The notes: generated by a model not told the origin, from the sequence alone. 64,000 bases of DNA from Macrosoma leucophasiata (GCA_036365455.1 JAWQUS010000023.1:3906001-3970000); one strand, 5' to 3'. Numbered from the stretch's first letter, positions 43,602 to 55,665 are shown. Translations and numbers: made by a program.

Positions 43602-43806
43602 AGTAGTGGGCAGGGAACATAGCTAGAAGAACTGGTGGCCGTTGGAGCAGAAGAGTTCACGAATGGTGACCGAATGAAGACGAAGTATAGTTAGGCCCTC
43701 ATGAGGTGGACCGACGACCTGGTGAAGGATGCGGAAGGACCGTTCGTTGTGGCAATCTTTGGGAGGACTTTGTCCATGAGTGGACGTCTTTTGGATGAAA
43801 TGTTGA
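43602..43806 (+). pseudogene. RTE-C LINE 3' end, plus strand
   Basis: TGGGCAGGGAACATAGCTAG, then AGGTGGACCGACGACCTGG (protein RWTDDLV) and GAGTGGACGTCTTTTGG. Lacks the (ATG)n tail. Confidence 0.65.
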
Positions 43807-43927
43807 AGTTGGAAATTGGTACCTTATGTAAATTGACACAAAATCGTGTATGATATATCAAATAAAAGGTCTCAAAGAAATCTCAAACATATATTTTTTA
43901 AATTAAAGAAAAATATTGAAGAAAATT

Positions 43928-43999
43928 TTGACTTCGGGCAGGAATCGTACCTGTGACCTCAGGATCACCAGTCCAGCTTCTTTACCACTAGCCGACGTT
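43928..43999 (-). repeat. tRNA-K repeat
   Basis: TTTTGACTTCGGGCAGG and GTCCAGCTTCTTTACCACTA on the plus strand are the complement of the cloverleaf 3' stem and the anticodon/D-arm side. Several stem pairs are lost. Confidence 0.4.
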
Positions 44000-44199
44000 T
44001 GGAAATTGGCTGCGGCTTTTTCTATATTTTTTACTTTTAAATAATTAGTGTTCAGGTTTATTTGTAGGATTATAGGCATAGAATACATTCACCATTTCTC
44101 TTTTTATCTCCAAAACTACTTACTCAGCCTAAAATGTAGAAAAAACGGTTCTTTACCTTTTTACATTACAAAAAAATGTATATAAAAAGTTAACGGCAC

Positions 44200-44489
44200 T
44201 TTTTTTTTTTTAATGAAATGGAAGTGGCAAACAAGCATGCAGTTCACATTGATGTTAAGTGATGACTGCAGCCTATAGACACCCACACAAAGACCAAGGT
44301 CAAAATGCAGATGCGTTACCACTCCTGAGGCCTAAGGTGTTGTGCCTCTATACCGGAAATTACAGGGCCGTACATTACCACCTGACCGGAACACGATAGT
44401 GCTGAACACTACCATTTAGCGGCAAGTATATTAGGTAATGCGGTGGTGCCTACGCCCGCGAGCTCCGTCACTGGAGCTCTACCACCAGT
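44200..44489 (-). mobile_element. SINE-A, full length
   Basis: T run and CTCTACCACCAGT; close to consensus. Confidence 0.88.
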
Positions 44490-44693
44490 TATAACAAGGT
44501 AGAAATGTAGTAATATCTAAATAAAAAGGTTTTCCTGCTGCGAATAATTGAAACTACCTTCTTTTTGCCACGACAGATTTTTAACTGACACTTATAGTTG
44601 CACCAACTGCGGTCACTTTATTAAAGACTTCCACTTTTCCTTTTCAAACTTCCACAATGGTTAAATTGTCGTTCCGTGTCAAGTTGGTATTCA

Positions 44694-44994
44694 TTTTTTT
44701 TTTTTTTTTTTTTTTATGTAATAAAAGTGGCAAACAAGCGTGCAGTTCACATTGATGTTAAGTGATGACTGCAGCCTATAGACAGCCACACAATGACCAG
44801 AGATCAAAATGCAGATGCGCTGCCACTCCTGAGGCCTAAGGTGTTATGGCCTCTGTGCCTGAAATTACAGGGCCGTACATTACCACCTGACCGGAACACG
44901 ATAGTGCTGAACACTACCATTTAGCGGCAAGTATATTAGGTAATGCGGTGGTGCCTACGCCCGCGAGCTCCGTCACTGGAGCTCTACCACCAGT
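44694..44994 (-). mobile_element. SINE-A, full length
   Basis: A 23-base T run and full head; close to consensus, same strand as the previous copy. Confidence 0.88.
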
Positions 44995-45044
44995 AAAATC
45001 AAAGTCATTTGACGCCTAAAGGAAGTGGTTTGTCTAGCTTTGGC

Positions 45045-45175
45045 GTATAGTTCATTAAGGTTCCGTATCTCAAAAGAAAAAAACGGAGCCATTATAGAAA
45101 TCACTTCACTATTTACGGGTGATAGAGTTTCAGTGTGAGATTCACTGACCACACAGACGGACAGTAAAGTATGAA
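45045..45175 (-). repeat. L-type repeat scrap
   Basis: AAGGTTCCGTATCTCAAAAG and CACACAGACGGACAG are phrases of this class. Confidence 0.4.
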
Positions 45176-45200
45176 TTTTAATAAATCAACAATTAAATAC

Positions 45201-47055
45201 ATAACGGAGTGCCAGGACGACGATTAGAGGTTTCCTTTATGTAATGCGTATCTTTGTCGACACGCGCCTTCATCGTGGGCGTTGTCTTCCAGGAACACGA
45301 TAAAATAATAAAGCTGCTAGTTAGTTCTTTCCCTAATTTAATTATTACAACGCTTAAATCATGAGATTACAATAATATCTTACATTAAAGAACAAATGGG
45401 CTTTCGAGTGACAATAATGTACGACAGCTCTTCAAAAAGTGAGTGACGTTCGCTCAGTATCAATAGGGACCGTGCACAAGTTCAGCGCCACCTAGCGTCC
45501 GCAACTTTGTGGGACCGTTGCTTGTCTGACCATATTGACATATTGAAATATTATTATAATTGAAAATTATCTATTAATCTTCTTCCAAAATTACTTTGAT
45601 ACCTTAACTTGGGTGGAGAAAGGGTTGTGAAACAATTTTTGATCATTCAAATCAAATGAGTTGAGTAAAATTTATTCAAAAGTGTGTTTTATTTCGAATA
45701 TATGTCAGGGTTTGTTTAGTTCATTTTTAGTTGTAGTTTTACATTAAAACAAGGCAATATAGCTATTTTATGGGTTACATGCAATAATTATAAACATATA
45801 GAATTGTTTTTGTATCGCTACTAATAAATTAAATGTCGTTATCAAATCGAAATGAGCATTATTTTAGGATCCGGGTTTGTGAGTATCACACACTATAAAA
45901 TTTCAACCACAAACAATCTTTAAAGGCAAATTGTTGGTTTCTACTGGACATGTCCTTGATATAGAGGAAGTAAGAAGAAAACAAAGACAGAGATCAATCA
46001 TTCAAGCTGGCATCATAAGACAAACATGTATTTTGATACCTTATAAAACTTCTTTAGGTATAAACAATCTCAGTTCGAAGTCAGAATAAAATTGATTGGG
46101 TTGTAATAGACGTAATATTTAAGTAAAATGCAGTACAAGTGTGCATGTTTGTTATCCATTTCTTGTATTGTTCAATTTTCCAAGTAGCTCTTGAGAATCA
46201 ATCGATTAAACTTACGTTTACTACGGCGGGTGGCTCATGGTCATGCGCCATACTCATGAACGGGTGCTGATGGTGGGGACTGATCTGTTCTGGCCTGCCG
46301 GTGCTATATTTCGTTATGGTGGATAGTTATTGATTTCTACTTAAACAAATACATATGCTATATACGTTTACATTACTAGATTTCAATGATTAGCTGTATA
46401 AGACATTAGTTAAAAATTTAAAAGAGCTCCAACTGAGTTTCTTTGGTAGCGGAGTTCTTCTCAATAGTGACTGTACTTGGAACTCCGCCAAGTGAATAAC
46501 ATAGATTTTGATTCTGACGAATAAGTTTTTACTTCTCTTCTTATCTAGTTTTTGGAAGGAAGGAATGGAAATGTTTTTACATAATAGTAAGTTTATTTTA
46601 TCCCTATTTTAATTTACTTAATTATCTGTTTTACTTTTACTTTATGTAATAAGTAATTATTCACTTTAAGTTATTATTAACTTCTAAGGACTATTCAAAA
46701 CGGTTGTAAAATTTTACTCGAAATAAACATATTTTCGTTCTTTTTTTCTCCGTTTATAACTTTACTTATATTTCTAACTGATATTTTTGCAGTTTACACC
46801 ACAAAAACTGCTGTTTACCATTTTGTCGGCGGTTAAATGTGATTATGAAAATTACATATCCAAGTCAAGTAAACAGATTACTTTGAGATGACAGGTCCCA
46901 CATTATTGCTACTTTTCGCCACCACGCGCTGCGATCGATAACATTACCAAACATTACCCCCACCTAGTACTTCGCAGGGTCCCTATAGTGTACTCTTTGG
47001 TTCGCACGTTATTCCAGCCAGCTACAAGTCCATTCGGTGTTACCCACGCCGTTAT
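45201..47055. repeat. I repeat, copy 2, split by U insertion
   Basis: 45201-45465 and 46985-47055 together match 36490-36834 (ATAACGGAGTGCCAGG; GTGTACTCTTTGGTTC; CACGCCGTTAT). Confidence 0.8.
45466..46984. mobile_element. U element: 1.5-kb non-coding insertion
   Basis: Ends GGGACCGTGC and, at the right, the complement of AGGGACCCTGC, a short inverted repeat. A subterminal TGTGGGACC occurs near both ends (about 45508, and inverted at about 46900). The uninterrupted site CAATAGTGTAC is kept at 36773-36783. The target repeat is TA or ATA. No frame of 60 codons exists inside, so it is non-autonomous. A poorly defined DNA transposon family. Confidence 0.72.
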
Positions 47056-47387
47056 AGTGATAGCAGATCAGCAAACTACCACTCCTCATGCATAGCAGAA
47101 TAACCATAGACGCCAAAAGCTATTTTTAATGCAGCGAGTGGAAAAGTGTAAAAGAAAAAGCAAATTTCAATAGAACAATTTATCTCATGTAGCACAAGAA
47201 ATGAGTCATTGTGCTCAAAGCCAGCGGTCGTTTGAAATATAGCCTAGGAGTATGCCGTGCTAAATGGAATCTATTGCAATAACTTACTGACTAACTGTTC
47301 TCCGAGTATTTTTGCACAATCCACGCTTTAATGGTTTTCGGAACGTTTTATTTTTTGCACAATATACGCAGGACACATTTACTTAAT

Positions 47388-47625
47388 CATCATTTCAGTC
47401 AAACAATATCCACTGCTGGACAAAAGCCTCCCCCAAAGATTATCACAACGAACGGTCCTGGGACGCCGTCATACGGCGATTGCTTGCGGCCTTCACCAGG
47501 TCGTCGGTTCACCTCGTGGGCATCTGCCTACGCTCTGTCTCCTGGTATGCGGTCGACACTCGAGAACTCTTCTGCTCTAACGATTCTTCGAACCATGTTT
47601 CTCGTCCACTGCCACTTTGTTTTTA
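47388..47625 (-). pseudogene. RTE-C LINE 3' end
   Basis: TCATCATTTCAGTCAAAC and CACTGCTGG at the left. The minus strand gives a worn TDDLVKAA... segment near 47490. Confidence 0.65.
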
Positions 47626-47945
47626 CTCATTGCACAAGAAATACACAGTGCCTAAAAAATTCCTTATTAACTTTTATATTTACGCAGTACAATCGTTAAT
47701 AGATGTGTTGAAACGATGAACATATTGTAAAGTCACTGATTCATTTCTATATTTCAAATCAAGTAGTTTTAAAACAAATTTGTTGGGACGATTTGTGACA
47801 AACATAAAGCTAAAAGTATAGAGTAATACGCGTAACCAAACTGAAAAATACAGAAAATGTACTAGCGAGAACTTTTAAAAGTAAGGTATACGTGATAAAC
47901 CATAGATTTATTATCTACATAAATCTATGTGATAAACAATAATAC

Positions 47946-48150
47946 AACTCACATTTATGCTAAGTGATGACGGCAGGCTGCAGTCTGCAGCCTATAGACA
48001 TCTTTCCAATAACCAGAGGTCAAAATGCAGATGTGTTGCCACCCCTGAGAACTAAGTTGTTATGTCTCTTTAATAGTTATTACGGGGCCATACATTACCA
48101 TCTAACCGAAATACGATAGTGCTGAACTACCATTTGGTGGCAGATTTGTT
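47946..48150 (-). mobile_element. SINE-A, older subfamily, truncated
   Basis: Older-subfamily marks (CCACCCCTGAG, TTATTACGGGGCCATACAT) with a small duplication GGCTGCAGTCTGCAGCC. Tail and head are missing. Confidence 0.7.
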
Positions 48151-48263
48151 GACACTAAAATAATTTTCCTCCCTTGGAAACGCATGGAAACACGGAAACC
48201 CTTTCCAAACAAAGGGTTTCGTTTATTCCTTTCGAGGTACCCTACAAATCTATATTATTAATC

Positions 48264-48714
48264 CACTAGCTGTGCCCGCGACTTCGTCTATGTGAGAAAA
48301 AGTATGATTGTTCAGTATCTACCCGGACGAAGTCGTGGGCGCAGCTAGTATAAAAGTAGCCTAAGTTACTCCTTATTACATCAGCTATCTGCCAGTGAAA
48401 GTTCCGTCAAAATCAGTCAAGCCATTCCCAAGATTAGCCCCGCCAAACAGACAAACATACAGACAAAAATTGTAAAAATGTTGTTTTGGTATATGTACCG
48501 TGTATACATACATATGCGTTTAGTAAAAAGCGGTTATTTTAATATTACAAACAGATACTCCAATTTTATTTATTTGTATGTTTATAGATTTATTATGGAA
48601 GCTGCAATACAACATAAGACCTAAAAATTCTGTGAAAATTTTAAGCGTCTACATTACAGCGGTAACAAATACATAATTTGTGAAAATGTTACCTTTCTAG
48701 CTATCACTATTTAT

Positions 48715-48745
<31 letters not shown>

Positions 48746-49138
48746 AGACAGACAGCGGAGGATTAGTTATCCGTAGGGTCCATTTTTACCAATGAGGTAC
48801 GAAACTCCCTAAAAGATAGAACTAAGATACAGAATAGCTCAAAAATATTTGATACGATTCTTTAAATTGACATAACTTTTTTATTTCTGAACCGATTCAC
48901 ATGAAACAAACACTAAATGTTAAGTGAAACTAACATTTAGTGTTTGTTGAGACACAATGTATTAGTGAAAACCGCAAATCGAATAAGCCGTTTCTGATAT
49001 TAGCGTGCACAAACACACAGACAAACAGACATTTTTCCGGGATAAAAAGTACCCAGTATTGTGCGCCAAAGATTACAGTATAATCATACCAAGTTTCATT
49101 GTAATCGGACCTTTAGTTTTTATGTGATGCTTGAACAA

Positions 49139-49172
<34 letters not shown>

Positions 49173-49253
49173 CGACAGACAAAAAAAAATCTAATCACAT
49201 ATTTGTGTTCGGTATCGATCTAATAACATCCCCTGGTATTTATTTTTTCAATA
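48264..49253 (+). repeat. QH repeat, copy 2, nearly complete
   Basis: It begins with a hairpin CTAGCTGTGCCCGCGACTTC ... GAAGTCGTGGGCGCAGCTAG (48264-48349). One unit AGTAGCCTAAGTTACTCC...GTCAAAATCAGTCAAG follows, then CAAACAGACAAACATACAG and the H part with two GACA microsatellites (48714-48761, 49138-49180). A short hairpin AACAAACACTAAATGTTA lies at 48912-48952. The CTAG-bounded hairpin recalls Helitron ends, but this is unproven. Confidence 0.65.
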
Positions 49254-49689
49254 TTTTTAATATACAGAATTTACACTTCTACAGATTTAATATAAGTATA
49301 GATTAAGCCAATACTGTATCAACGCTATCTGCATTGTTTGCATATTAAACAGCACCATATTATGACACAATTTAATGTAGAGAAGGGAAATGTGTGAAAA
49401 GGCGAAATTTACAAAACGATTAATCAAGTAGAGTACAGGAACTGAGTCATTGTTTTCAAAGCCACATCTGCGATGGAGGCTTGAGGCCTTGAGGCATGAC
49501 GCGCTAAATAAATATTTACTCCGTAAAATTACGACAAACTGGCTAAGAGAAATTTCTTGAAACATGTGTAAATTTTTGTTTCTCTTGGCCGAAGGGGTAG
49601 GTTGAATACATGGAGGTATAATGCTCGTAGTAAGTATGTCTCATCGAAGAAGTTAGGTACCTATCATCAAACATTAGGTACAAATAAGA

Positions 49690-49868
49690 CTTTGAGAAAA
49701 TTCTGTTCTGTCTGATGCTGGGGTCAAAAGTTTTAGGAATCGGCGTGCATGTGTGAAAACATGATGAATGTAGATGAGGCACGGGACGTGTGTCAGGATC
49801 GGGATGTCTGGCGCTCCACACTCTCTGCCTGCCCCGTTAGGGACCTGGCGTGAAGATACATATATACC
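49690..49868 (+). pseudogene. RTE-R LINE 3' end
   Basis: Plus strand GATGAGGCACGGGACGTGTG (protein DEARDVCQDRD) and GCCCCGTTAGGGACCTGGCG. The reverse complement of the region at 4983. A hairpin TTGAGAAATCTCG/CGAGATTTCTCAA follows at 49870-49912. Confidence 0.6.
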
Positions 49869-50001
49869 TTGAGAAATCTCGTAATCAGAGTGCGATTGCG
49901 AGATTTCTCAAATAGGAATAACTCGCTTGATGTCGGGACGTGACGTCCCACCCCCTACTAGCGGAATGATGAAGGGAGGGTTTGGTTCAACAGCACACAT
50001 C

Positions 50002-50270
50002 TTTTTTTATGTAATGGAAGTGGCAAACAAGCATGCAGTTCACATTCATGTTAAGTGATGACTGCAGCCTATAGACATCCACACAAAGACCAAGGTCAAA
50101 ATGCAGATGCGCTACCACTCCTGAGGCCTAAGGTGTTATGTCTCTGTGCCGGAAATTACAGGGCCGTAAATTACGTGATAATCACTACCATTTATTTGCA
50201 AGTAGAAGATGTGATGCGGTGTTGCCTACGCCCGCGAGCTCTGCCACCGGAGCACGAATGTGCCACCATG
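50002..50270 (-). mobile_element. SINE-A, head worn
   Basis: T run; ACCACTCCTGAGGCC; deletion near TTACGTGATAATCACTACC; head GTGCCACCA. Confidence 0.8.
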
Positions 50271-50289
50271 AAATAATTTACAGTTTAAT

Positions 50290-50500
50290 TTTAACCAAAC
50301 AAACTTTCATTTCAATTTGTGTTTACTTTCCTTTGTTTATAATCTAATTAAAACGCCATTTACGTAGCGAGAGACGACGTGACGCAAAATATCCCCACAG
50401 TAGTAGCAGGGATTTGCCGCAAGTGCCCGACCTACTTCATTTTGGTCCCGATATGTCCTTTGCAACGAACAGAATACAATTCTATTTTTACGCGCCTTGT
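50290..50500. repeat. Local direct duplication, unit 1
   Basis: GCGAGAGACGACGTGACGCA, GCCCGACCTACTTCATTTTG and ATATGTCCTTTGCA recur at 50735-50935 with about 15 % changes by eye. Confidence 0.75.
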
Positions 50501-50734
50501 CGTCAACAATCTTCCACATAACATTTATTTCTAAAAATACGTATTGTAAGTTATTTTCAGTATAAAAGCGGTCAATAAGCGAAGAGTAAATAAACACAAT
50601 TAATTTAAAGAAACCTACTAAAATAGAAAGCCCTAATTAAATTTCAACGACTGCATCTCGCAAAGATGTAAGAAAACGAATTGCACCTGAAAAAATTGTT
50701 AATTCGAACATTAAATGATACATTTTAATACTAA

Positions 50735-50935
50735 TTATAATCAAAGCAACCTTAACTTCTATTCGCGTTTACTTATCCTTTGTTTATAACTTAATTAAAA
50801 CGCCATTAACGTAGCGAGAGACGACGTGACGCAAAATATCCCTACAATTGCCGCGAATGCCCGACCTAATTCATTTTGGCCCCAATATGTCCTTTGCAGC
50901 GAACCGAATTCAACTCTATTTGTGTACACCGCCTT
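50735..50935. repeat. Local direct duplication, unit 2
   Basis: Second copy of 50290-50500, same orientation, about 445 bp downstream. Confidence 0.75.
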
Positions 50936-50977
50936 GTGTTTGTTATTTGTAGATTTTTGTTTCTATTATTTTATCGA

Positions 50978-51116
50978 ATTGGCAAACAAGCATGCCGTTC
51001 ACATTGATGTTAAGTGATGACTGCAGATAGACCAAAGTCAAAATGCAGATGCGTTACCACTCCTGAGGCCTAAGGTGTTATGCCTCTGTGCCGGATATTA
51101 CAGGGCCGTACATTAA
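50978..51116 (-). mobile_element. SINE-A, 5'-truncated
   Basis: TTGGCAAACAAGCATGCC to GGGCCGTACATTAAAC, no T run. Confidence 0.75.
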
Positions 51117-51235
51117 ACATTCTTTCAAATGTATTAAACGTACTCGCATATTTTGAAGTGCATGAAAGGAGATCTTTTAGAAATGTTTGGAGCGTGTACT
51201 CACTTTATGTACAGTAAAAAATAACCGTAACTACA

Positions 51236-51292
51236 CGCCTGTAATCCCCGAAGGGGTAAGCAGAGGTAAATACCCACGATTCGCCGGTGCGG
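51236..51292 (-). mobile_element. SINE-J 3' scrap
   Basis: CGCCTGTAATCCCCGAAGGG and CCACGATTCGCCGG only. Confidence 0.55.
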
Positions 51293-51568
51293 TACAGTAA
51301 ATATTACTAAATATATTATAAATATTATTCCGCTATAAATTTCAATCAATCTTATGTCATTTGTACAATACAACAATGTTTTTCGGAAATTATCACAAAA
51401 ACCATTATTGTGAAATAAGGCAATATTCCCAAATTGGCCTTTAAAAAAATTGTCTGGCTGTAAAGTCAATTTACGGACGATAATTTTACGTGATATCATA
51501 AGTACCTCCGTGCATTAGATGGCCGCTCGCCGCAAGCCGCGCGGCCAGCAGCCAACTAATTCTTCCAA

Positions 51569-51991
51569 GATCATCATCATCATTTCAGCCAAAAGACGTC
51601 CACTGCTGGACAAAGGCCTCCCCCAAAGAATGCCACAACGAACGGTCCTGGGCCGCCCTCATCCAACGATTGCCCGCGACCTTCACCAGGTCGTCGGTCC
51701 ACCTCGTGGGGGGCCTGCCTACGCTTCGTCTTCCGGTACGCGGTCGCCACTATAGAACTCTTCTGCCCCAACGGCCGTCAGTTCTGCGAGCTATGTGCCC
51801 TGCCCACTGCCACTTGAGTTTCGCTATTCGATGGGCTATGTCGGTTACTTTGGTCCTCATGCGGATCTCCTCATTTCTGATTCGATCTCGCAGAGTAACT
51901 CCGAGCATAACCCTCTCCATCGCTCTCTGAGTGACCTTGAGCCTTCTCATGAGGCCCATAGTGAGCGACCACGCTGTATGAAATGAAATGT
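51569..51991 (-). pseudogene. RTE-C LINE 3' end, longest copy
   Basis: On the minus strand: RRLKVTQRAMERVMLGVTLR, DRIRNEEIRMRTKVTDIAHR, KWQWAGHIARRTDGRWG. After a frame change it reads GRPPTRWTDDLVKVAGNRW, then the stop and CAGCAGTGGACGTCTTTTGG with (ATG)n. This is the end of the RTE ORF after the reverse transcriptase. 5'-truncated and frame-broken near 51750. Confidence 0.8.
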
Positions 51992-52309
51992 TTCTTTGAT
52001 TCGCCACAAATAAAATCTTAAAAATTAAGGTCACAAAAACATGAGGTATATGCTATTAAAATTATTTGTGGAGACTGATACCTGAACTAGGATTCCCTGT
52101 GCTACAGGTACCAGGCCTCCACAGGATGGTTACATTTGAATGACTTGGTATGGGAGTGCCAGCCGTTGGCGGTCACGTATTGTCCGCGCGACCAATAAAA
52201 ACATCGCAACCCAACATGCAGCTGTTTGGCCGCATGCTGCTCCCGCGCACTTAAAGCTCTGGCTGCTGGCCGCGCGCTAGGCGATCTAATGCGCGGGGGC
52301 ACTAAGGGC

Positions 52310-52438
52310 GAGATTCACAGACCGCACTACGACTTTACTTTCGAGCAAAGTACGCTTCGAACTGTCAAAACCCATACATTTCTGACAGTTCTAAGCATAC
52401 TTTGCTCAAGTAAAGTCGTAGTGCGGTCTGTGAATCTC
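52310..52438. repeat. 129-bp fold-back element
   Basis: Arms GAGATTCACAGACCGCACTA...GAACTGTCA and the complement, about 57 bp each with three or four mismatches and a short loop. It resembles a MITE; the flanking duplication is unclear. Confidence 0.75.
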
Positions 52439-53186
52439 ACCATATGACAACATGCGTCGCAAGCCGAATGCTATGCTAAGGTCAATCGTGGATCGGTAGT
52501 ACCTTGCTGTCGCTTGACGCTCACCGCAGGGGGAACGTGACACTTTTTCGTTCGTGCAGTGATGGCGTTCATAGACGTCATAGCGTTATAAGACGTCCAA
52601 TCAAAAAAAAAAATACAATATCCAACATAACTTTATTTACTTTCCTTTTCATGCGCGTTACTGATTAATATTATTAAACTCATATAGATTTTAATAATTA
52701 AAAAATTTCGTCCTTTACTAGTTTGACAGTACAATTTTTCTTCTTCATTACGTTTTATTACAGAACTTTCACTTTCCTTTATAGTGATATCTATACGACT
52801 GTTGACCCGATACCCACAATAAGAATCATCCGATTCATTTGTCAAAAAAGTCACTTTGGTGTGGAAATCGATAACCATTTGTAATGATGAAAAAAAAAAT
52901 TGGTCAACCCGTACCTTCGTGTGATTGGAACCACCCTAGTGTCACTTAGGTACTATTCAATAAAATGCTCAAATAAATAGATGCTCTCAGTTGGGAGCGA
53001 TAAAGTGCAAATTAGCTTGCACTGTTCGTAACTTCGATTTAATATCGTGTGCGGACGAGTTTGGACTTTATTGTTACGTTTAAAGAGTAGCCATTTATTT
53101 CAGTTTTTTTATAGGAACTGATTCCATACTTAACACAAGATAGAGGAAATAATATATTGGAGAATCCAATTTCACTAAAAAATCGG
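52439..53186. other. No gene or repeat recognised
   Basis: The minus-strand frame at 52633-52878 is AT-rich with no known domain and no flanking splice pair; I do not call it. Confidence 0.4.
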
Positions 53187-53500
53187 CAGCGATCTACTCG
53201 GTTAAGCGATACAGGCGCGGTCGGGTGTGTGATGGGTGACCGCTAGTGGCAAATTAAAGTACGCATTTCCGTGCTTCGGAGGGCACGTTAAGCCGTCGGT
53301 TCCGGTTGCTATCGATAGATAGCAGTCGTCAAACCTTGTCGGAGGCCTTATAGACAGTTTGAAAACGTCCGACAACGGGTTGGCTACTCCACCAACCCGC
53401 ATTGGAGCAGCGTGGTGGAGTAAGCTCCAGGCCTCCTCCCAAAAAGGGGAGAGACTCGTGCCCAACAGTGGGACGTATAATGGGTTGCCATTATTATTAT
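53187..53500 (+). mobile_element. SINE-B, 5'-truncated
   Basis: CAGCGATCTACTCGGTTAAG, GTGATGGGTGACCGCTAG, body, tail GTTGCCATTATTATTATAA. Confidence 0.82.
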
Positions 53501-53584
53501 AATATCTAACAATGCGGCGTTAGAACATGATGAGGTGTTGACTCTGCCGCCAGCTGATGAGGGAGAATTATTTTGCTAATGCAG

Positions 53585-53826
53585 TAAACCGAACAATTAT
53601 TCCAATAGGCGGCAAATCCAATAAAGTAGGATGGGCAACAGAATCCCATGATAAAACTGACACCACTTTGCTCTCCAATCCACCTGCCAAGCGTGGCGAA
53701 TATGGCATATTATCCCTTAATAGCGCACCAACTCTGGTGTCCCAAACCAGTGGCGTCTTTGAGGAAGGCTTTTTCCAGCAGTGGACGTCTCTCAGTTGAA
53801 GTGATGATGATAATGATGATGAAAAA
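53585..53826 (+). repeat. Repeat-D copy, longest
   Basis: AACAATTATTCCAATAGGCG, ATCCCATGATAAAACTG, CAATCCACCTGCCAAGCG, then GGCTTTTTCCAGCAGTGGAC and GTGATGATGATAATGATG. The tail matches RTE-C. Confidence 0.6.
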
Positions 53827-54597
53827 CAATCAGATTCAGTTATCGGTGACACAAGATAACAGTAAAAAAAGGTGACGCAGTAGCGTAAGACCTTGAACCT
53901 ACCCATTGTAGCGGGCTACCGCAAAGCGAGTACTCACATGTTATCAATAATTATCATTTGTGGCTAAATCAGATCCTGATATTTTACTTTTGCCTCCATT
54001 AGACAGAAGCATATTTCTATACCTAATAGATAAGCAAGGACAAACATGCTTTTGGGAACAGAATTTTAACTTGGAAAACGTTTATCTCAAAGTTAGCCAC
54101 AACTACGATAAATTAACATAACTAGAGCATTGTGATATATTAATGTTAAAAACACAAAGTTTTTCAAACTACACCGATAAATTAAAAAGTTGTATTTTTA
54201 AACATTAAAGGTAGTGGCATAAATGCATACTAGGTATATCCTAGTTTATAAAACACCTGAACTTATAAAAGAGTTAAATATGTGGTAAGCCTCGGATTAA
54301 ACTCCATTCGCTTCCTACAGTTAGGTATTTTTGTCATGGTTCGCTGGATAAACTCGGTTCTATTTAAAAATGGAATATAAATACAGAGCTACACAGTAAT
54401 TGGAGTAACAAGGAAAAACCGACCAAATGTGATCTAACCTATTTGTGGTTCAGTATTTCTTGGTTTTTATTATTTGCCAAGACAAAGACAAAGTGAAAAA
54501 ATTTTTTTTTCCTATAAATTTATAAAAGCGAGTTTAAAATTGTAGCATATATAGTATAAGGATAATTAACACGTTCGTTTTCTTTAGACTGTGGTAT
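53827..54597. other. No gene or repeat recognised
   Basis: AT-rich spacer. TTCGTTTTCTTTAGACTGTG at about 54572 recurs at about 24462, a short unnamed shared block. Confidence 0.4.
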
Positions 54598-54866
54598 AAG
54601 ACAAGGCCTCTACTACTACGCTGGAGTCCTGGGTTCGATTCCCGACTCGGTCTATCAAAGATGCGAAGGCCTTTATACTTTATCTCTGGTTCTGTTAGGA
54701 TATATAAATTTTCTGGAAATTTTTCACGGGCTTTGGGAATATAGTGATGTGCCCGGAGATAACCGGCGTAATCGTGGGTGTTTGCATATATGCTTGAATG
54801 CATGCATTTATACATCTTCTTTTTCATCTTTCATTTCTACACCTTCGAGGATTACAGGCGTGAAGT
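54598..54866 (+). mobile_element. SINE-J lacking its A box
   Basis: GGGTTCGATTCCCGAC (B box) to GGATTACAGGCGTGAAGTTA, followed by GTTATAATAAAGCCCAATAC, a junction that recurs inverted at about 56010. Confidence 0.65.
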
Positions 54867-55080
54867 TACGTTATAATAAAGCCCAATACTTCGAGTGGAT
54901 AGTGAAGAATCTAAAGAAGAAAGCAATGCTAGATATATTATTATTGAATTTGCCGCGATGTCGACTGTCTCAGAAAGTGTATTTTTATTTCCGAACGGAG
55001 CATCGCTCGCTGAAATAACGTCGATGTTTTATACCGAGAGTTTGATGGAGTTGATAAAACTGCCTCCAAGTGTGCCAATA
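54867..55080. repeat. N repeat, copy 1
   Basis: GAGTGGATAGTGAAG, GATGTCGACTGTCTCAGAAA and AACGGAGCATCG recur at 55468-55665 and 58050-58195. Confidence 0.6.
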
Positions 55081-55082
55081 TC

Positions 55083-55314
55083 TATACATCTATATATATA
55101 AAAATCAATTGCTGTTCGTTAGTCTCTCTAAAACTCGAGAACGGAAGACCAGGGAAGGTTTAAAAGGTAAGAAAATATGAAGAAATTGAAGAGGAATAGT
55201 AAAAAACACAATTTCATTTTCCCATACAAATAGTTTGTATAATATATACGAGTATCAAACCCTTAACACATTATTTCATTGTGAGGCAATACGAAGTTTG
55301 CCGGGTCAGCTAGT
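55083..55314 (-). repeat. G repeat
   Basis: AAATCAATTGCTGTTCGTTAG to TTTGCCGGGTCAGCTAG. Confidence 0.65.
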
Positions 55315-55467
55315 CAATTTATATAAAAATACCTACATATTTTTATATGTATGTGTGCTATAAGTATTCAATAGCTCAAAAGCACCCAGGAAAAGAATAA
55401 TACAATGCAACCAAGAAATTGTCCATTTTTTAGTTAAACTAATTAAAAACTGAACGAATAACTTAAT

Positions 55468-55665
55468 GAAATGCAATACTTTGAGTGGATATGGAAGAAG
55501 AAAGTGAAGAGCAACGCCTAAAAATAATGCGAGTACGCGGCTTCAACTTTATTGAATTCGGTGCGATGCCGACTGTCTCACAAAATTTATTTTTATTGGC
55601 AAACGGAGCATCGCGCGCTGATATAACGTTGACGCTTTATATCGAGAGTTTAATATAGTGGGTGG
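55468..55665. repeat. N repeat, copy 2
   Basis: GAGTGGATATGGAAGAAG, GATGCCGACTGTCTCACAAA; followed by a G repeat exactly as copy 1 is. Confidence 0.6.
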
